64,000 nt of DNA from Pelagibacterium nitratireducens (lineage in GTDB: Bacteria > Pseudomonadota > Alphaproteobacteria > Rhizobiales > Devosiaceae). Below are positions 60,482 to 64,000 of the stretch, one piece after another (position 1 is the stretch's first letter; every line of letters begins with the position of its first letter). The stretch spans positions 186,001 to 250,000 of the forward strand of contig NZ_CP146275.1 in NCBI RefSeq assembly GCF_037044555.1, in the 5' to 3' direction. The position numbers and the translations under genes are program-made. Below the pieces are notes generated by a model, which saw only the letters and a list, made by a program, of their open reading frames with translations, searched no databases and had not been told where the DNA came from.

Positions 60482-60506
60482 GGCCTGCCCCGCCATTGCG
60501 CAGCCT

Positions 60507-61199
60507 CTAATACCAGTCCCGTTCAACGATTTCGGTCCCGGAGTCCTTGGGCATCAATGCCGTCAAATCTGACGGCTCCCTGGCCGGTTCATCGAAAGGA
60601 AAGCGGTAGTGAAAGGGATAGACATAGCGCGGCGCGGTCTTGGTGATGCAGGCCACTACCTGATCGGGGGTCATGGTATAGGGCAGGTTCATGGGAAAGA
60701 ACGCGATATCGATCTTGCCCAGATCGTCCATTTCCGGGGTCGGTTCGGTGTCCGAAGCGAGGTAGACGGTCGTGCCGGCAAAATCGAAGAGATAGCCGTT
60801 TCCGACGCCCTTTTCATGGTATTTCTGGCGGTCGGGCGTCGTGTTGTACATCGCCACAGCCCGGATGGAGATGTCGTGCCATCGGGTCAGCTCGCCATTG
60901 GCCATCTGCGTTGTGCGGGCGAGGAGATCCTGGGGCAACTGATCGCAAACGATTTTCGGGGCGATGATGTGCGTATCCTCGCCCATGACGGCACCGAGTG
61001 TCTCGAGGTCGAGGTGATCGCCGTGATGGTGGGTCAGAATGACCAGGGTCGGTGCGGCGAAATCGGTAAAGCGGGCCCTATCCCCGACAGGGTCGCAATA
61101 GATGGTCTCGCCGTTCCACTCCATGACAAAGGTTGCGTGGTGGATGGGGGTGATGGCCAGCGGCCCGGCGGCGGTCTGGTATGTATCGCGCTGTGTCAT
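60507..61199 (-). CDS. MBL-fold metal-dependent hydrolase
   Basis: The 230-residue product has VILTHHHGDHLDLETLG, the HxHxDH metal motif, plus YLASDTEPTPEMDDLG (metal Asp) and PFHYRFPFDEPA near the end. The layout resembles UlaG-like or UPF0173-type lactonase-related proteins. The substrate is unknown. Its ATG overlaps the stop of the upstream cyclotransferase-like gene. Confidence 0.9.
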   Translation of the reverse strand: MTQRDTYQTAAGPLAITPIHHATFVMEWNGETIYCDPVGDRARFTDFAAPTLVILTHHHGDHLDLETLGAVMGEDTHIIAPKIVCDQLPQDLLARTTQMANGELTRWHDISIRAVAMYNTTPDRQKYHEKGVGNGYLFDFAGTTVYLASDTEPTPEMDDLGKIDIAFFPMNLPYTMTPDQVVACITKTAPRYVYPFHYRFPFDEPAREPSDLTALMPKDSGTEIVERDWY

Positions 61200-61642
61200 T
61201 GGGCTCTCCCTTTTGCGTGCTGGTGAAAATCTTCCGATCGGTAGCGCCCGATTGTCTCGGGCCCGTGAAGACGGGTACAGGTTTCAAACGACCAGCGGGG
61301 GCTGTCCGGGCCGATTTGTCCTGCCGGGAAATAGGTCTGGGCCACCACGGTTCCATCTTCCGTCGTTACTTCGATTTCGCCGCGCCGGTATTCAGCGCCT
61401 TCAAATGCGTCGAGGCGCGCGATGTCGGTCTGCCCGAGCCCGGAAATGAGGCGCCCCCGGGTCCATTCCCCGCCGCCAATGAGCGCCGGATAGAGCCTTT
61501 GGGGATAGTAGACGGTCCGGTATCCATGGGCCCGGGCCTCAGCCAGATCGTCCTGCGCCACGGCCCGCCCCAGAACGCCTTCGAGAATTTCCCGGTCGCG
61601 CAATGTGCCATAGACAAAAAGGACAAGTTCGGTCGCGTTCAT
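61196..61642 (-). CDS. Gamma-glutamylcyclotransferase-like (AIG2/GGCT) protein
   Basis: The 148-residue product has VLFVYGTLRDREILEGVLGR, the YGTLR substrate loop, and RLDAFEGAEYRRGEIEV with the catalytic Glu region. It probably belongs to the AIG2-type branch; activity is not certain. It is divergent from tRNA-Ser and coupled to the MBL gene. Confidence 0.9.
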   Translation of the reverse strand: MNATELVLFVYGTLRDREILEGVLGRAVAQDDLAEARAHGYRTVYYPQRLYPALIGGGEWTRGRLISGLGQTDIARLDAFEGAEYRRGEIEVTTEDGTVVAQTYFPAGQIGPDSPRWSFETCTRLHGPETIGRYRSEDFHQHAKGRAQ

Positions 61643-61763
61643 GGAAAGGTGATCTATCAGGGTTGGCGACAATTCAAAACAAGGTGTTGCGGGCCAATCA
61701 ACCCTATGCCATATAGCGCCCACCCAACGACCCAGCGGCGAGCGATTGCCGCGACACCAAGAC

Positions 61764-61855
<92 letters not shown>

Positions 61856-62100
61856 TATTCTTTTAGAGTGCTGAAATTGAACGCATTTTAAAAGTTCATG
61901 CAACTCTGCCCCATCGCTGCTTTATTAATCTGGTCGAGGTCAAGGGAAGGCAGTGATCTTTTCGAGGAATTGGCGAGCGTGTCAGGTTTGCGCCCATGCA
62001 CGAACCCGCTTCGCGAGAGGACGCGTCTGGTGAAACTTGGTGGATTCGTATGAGGCTCTGGGCAGTTGGTGGCTGGGGTCCGAATGAAGTTTCTTTCAAC

Positions 62101-62201
62101 AGGAGGAACTCGCCATTACGACCTTTCAGACTGATGCCCCGATCATACCGCTGCGCCAACCGCCAGAGCACCTACGAATAGCATCCCATTCGGAATCTTA
62201 G
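62101..62201 (+). pseudogene. Possible transposase 5'-end remnant
   Basis: AGGAGG at 62101-62106 is followed after eight bases by ATT and then a 28-codon frame reading TTFQTDAPIIPLRQPPEHLR before TAG. The text resembles the beginning of IS256-type transposases in rhizobia, as recalled, with ATG changed to ATT and the remainder deleted. This is weak evidence. The rest of the 344 bases between the tRNA and the next gene shows no other recognisable content. Confidence 0.3.
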
Positions 62202-63250
62202 CGCAGGATTTCACCGTTTTTACCGAAGCGTCTGTTGTCGATATCTGGACTGCGCAGAAAATCGAGAATCGCCTTTCCTCCACGTTGGCAGTAGAGTTCT
62301 TCTACGGTGAGGTGAGCACATTCGCGCGGTATTGCGCTAATTCGGCGCAGCATGATCGGGCCAGCCCAGTGTGGTCCCTTGTTCGAGATTGCCATGACGC
62401 TGCCTTTTATGGAATTCGTAGCGCGTTTCTCAGAGGGGGCGGGATCGGTCGAGTACAGCGAGTAAAGTTTCATGCACCCCTGATCCGTAGACTTTGAAAG
62501 ACACATGATGCTCAATGCAAAAGGCATGATTGGTCCTTCGTCCGTTTCGCTGAAATGATGTTCCGCAACATTGAAACTCTGTTGCTCACGCAACCAGTAT
62601 GCAATGCCCTTCTGCTCAATGGTAACATGAGAGCGTATTATATGCGTCATCTGTTCGCCATCACCGCCGACCTTCCAAGAGGGGCGGTAACTCTCATACA
62701 TACCCACGAGCCCTGCCAGTGATTGGTATTTAAGTTCGGCACTAGGCTGCGCCCATCTAAGCAGTACATCAGCGAAGCGATCGGCCTCCGTTTCAACCGC
62801 ACCCAGCAGTCCTTGCGGGGCGATGTAGCGAAAGTCCTGCGGTCCGACCGAGAAGAACGCATAAATCGCCCGGGCCGTGATTTCGGTTCTCGGAACTCTG
62901 CCCAAGGTACGCAAATTGTTGTATGTGCTTCTTCTCAACCCGATTTTCTCAAATTGATTTGCTTCGTCTTCCCACCAAGCGGCGATCCGGTTTGCCATGT
63001 ACTCATCGCTAAGGTGCTGATGCTTGTAACAAAGCCGCACGGCTTCAACCAACACGCCATCCGTTTCCACGGTTCTGCGATAGCCATAGAACTGATCCAT
63101 ATCCACCCAAAGCACCTCGACGTTACCAAGAAACTGCCAAATTTCTGGTAGCATAGCTACTTGCAATGTCTGTTCAATAAAAGAATGATTTTCCGGCCGC
63201 AACTCAGAATTGAATTGGATGCGCTTTCGTATGGCCGAATTCTTCTCCAT
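62198..63250 (-). CDS. Hypothetical protein in AT-richer region (about 350 residues)
   Basis: The product was not recognised. The ATG at 63250 is preceded by GGAAG and begins MEKNSAIRKRIQFNSEL; the same frame extends to an ATG at 63376. It is mostly soluble with no signal peptide or membrane helix. A segment near residues 95-160 (RLCYKHQHLSDEYMANRIA, LRRSTYNNLRTLG) could be helical and nucleic-acid binding, but this is speculation. Base composition is clearly lower in GC than the rest of the window, suggesting transfer, and the gene lies 345 bases after a tRNA. Confidence 0.62.
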   Translation of the reverse strand: MEKNSAIRKRIQFNSELRPENHSFIEQTLQVAMLPEIWQFLGNVEVLWVDMDQFYGYRRTVETDGVLVEAVRLCYKHQHLSDEYMANRIAAWWEDEANQFEKIGLRRSTYNNLRTLGRVPRTEITARAIYAFFSVGPQDFRYIAPQGLLGAVETEADRFADVLLRWAQPSAELKYQSLAGLVGMYESYRPSWKVGGDGEQMTHIIRSHVTIEQKGIAYWLREQQSFNVAEHHFSETDEGPIMPFALSIMCLSKSTDQGCMKLYSLYSTDPAPSEKRATNSIKGSVMAISNKGPHWAGPIMLRRISAIPRECAHLTVEELYCQRGGKAILDFLRSPDIDNRRFGKNGEILR

Positions 63251-63532
63251 AGATATTCTTCCGAATTCCTGCCGATTTGCCGAGTTTAACAATCCGGAAT
63301 TCCGCATGAGATCAAGCCGAAAGAACATACGGCAGTCGAATCCGGTTGTCGGGTTGGAAGCGCCATTGCTATCCATCCGAATAGTAACGGGAATCGATCG
63401 ACGCTCGATGAATATTTCGGTGTTTGCAGCCTGACATCCCCAGAAAAGACACTAACCATCCCGCGCAGCGGCATGACATTGATAGATTCGGCGGAGCGAA
63501 TGCCTGCCAACTCCATATTTAGGAATTGCATC

Positions 63533-63997
63533 ATGGCACTGACCACAATGGAGGGAACAGCCTCCAAAATCCGCACCGATCTATCCGTCCATGGCACAAT
63601 GAATCGGGGCAAAGGCTCCGTATCGAGCACGACCACGATGAATTTCCTGATCGACGGGCGGGCCGTCTTCGCCAAATTCGGCGAGAAGATGAACATCAAC
63701 GAGGGCGATCAGGTTTGCGTTGCCGGTGTTCCCAAATCGAATGGCTTCAAAGCGCTGGCCTATAACAATCTGACGAACGGCGCATATGGCGATGGCGGCC
63801 TAGCCAATCGCATTCTCGGCATCTTCCTGTTTGTCTTTACCTTCCTGATCTCGTTGGTCGTCCCCTACGCCCCCATCGTCATTGTCGCGCCGATTGTCTT
63901 GTTTCCGATTTCTATCGGATTGCTGATCGTAGGCTTCAGATCAAAAGCCGCCCTTGGACTGTGCCGACAATCCGCACCCGCCAGTCAGACGGCCTGA
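63533..63997 (+). CDS. Hypothetical membrane protein with N-terminal beta domain
   Basis: The 154-residue product has a soluble N-terminal part of about 85 residues, beta-rich, including MNFLIDGRAVFAKFGEKMNI and EGDQVCVAGVPKSNGFKALA, which resembles an OB-like fold. Two hydrophobic helices follow (GIFLFVFTFLISLVVPYAPI and VAPIVLFPISIGLLIVGF). AGGA is eight bases before the ATG. The function is unknown. About 282 bases upstream to the divergent gene show nothing recognisable. Confidence 0.65.
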   Translation: MALTTMEGTASKIRTDLSVHGTMNRGKGSVSSTTTMNFLIDGRAVFAKFGEKMNINEGDQVCVAGVPKSNGFKALAYNNLTNGAYGDGGLANRILGIFLFVFTFLISLVVPYAPIVIVAPIVLFPISIGLLIVGFRSKAALGLCRQSAPASQTA

Positions 63998-64000
63998 CGC

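Noticed and set aside
61896..62171. 91-codon minus-strand frame after the tRNA
   Set aside because: No ribosome binding site and no recognisable domain; overlaps the possible transposase remnant on the other strand.
63286..63699. Minus-strand frame overlapping the starts of both right-end genes
   Set aside because: It overlaps the better-supported plus-strand membrane protein and has no Shine-Dalgarno sequence or domain.

Overview
The window is a gene-dense, high-GC chromosomal segment of an alphaproteobacterium of the order Hyphomicrobiales (Rhizobiales). Several gene orders point there: priA next to a five-gene F1 ATPase operon that lacks the F0 genes, mdh-sucC-sucD-sucA-sucB-lpd, sdhCDAB, and rplU-rpmA followed by obgE-proB-proA-nadD-rsfS-rlmH-envC-ctpA. 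The flavour resembles Devosia/Pelagibacterium, but that is inference from gene content; no rRNA or other taxonomic marker is present.

Bases 1-16 kb hold biosynthetic and accessory genes: the end of a heparinase II/III-like gene, purH, deoD, a leuD-GNAT-leuB operon, a DUF1127 gene divergent from a LacI regulator with two operator-like palindromes between them, a luciferase-like oxidoreductase, a YciE/F-type ferritin-like protein, a PagL-like outer-membrane protein, a fasciclin protein, asd, a YciI protein, an EamA permease, a beta-carbonic anhydrase, a MarR/glyoxalase divergent pair, and small membrane or lipoprotein genes. Bases 16-34 kb form the respiratory core: sdhCDAB, then zapE, mdh, sucCD, sucA, sucB, a MAPEG gene and lpd. 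Together these encode succinate dehydrogenase, malate dehydrogenase, succinyl-CoA synthetase and the complete 2-oxoglutarate dehydrogenase complex.

Bases 34-45 kb contain a secreted acidic protein built of seven cysteine-containing repeats, an EamA transporter, xerC, priA and atpHAGDC. A methyl-accepting chemotaxis protein with a CheR-type C-terminal pentapeptide follows. From 47.5 to 61.6 kb nearly everything is on the minus strand, in overlapping (ATGA, TGATG or GTGA) chains: ribosomal proteins L21 (with a helix-hairpin-helix tail) and L27, two acetyltransferases, ObgE, ProB, ProA, NadD, RsfS, RlmH, an EnvC-like factor, CtpA, a divergent polysaccharide deacetylase, RppH and an aspartate/glutamate racemase.

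The last 2.2 kb begin with tRNA-Ser(CGA) and turn visibly more AT-rich. They hold a possible transposase remnant, an unrecognised roughly 350-residue protein and a small membrane protein, and look like the edge of an accessory or integrated region. No CRISPR array, intact insertion sequence, integrase or rRNA was found. The most unusual items are the seven-repeat CDDPRF protein, several clean palindromic operator candidates upstream of regulators and of sdh, RIME-like paired palindromes, and the tRNA-Ser flank.
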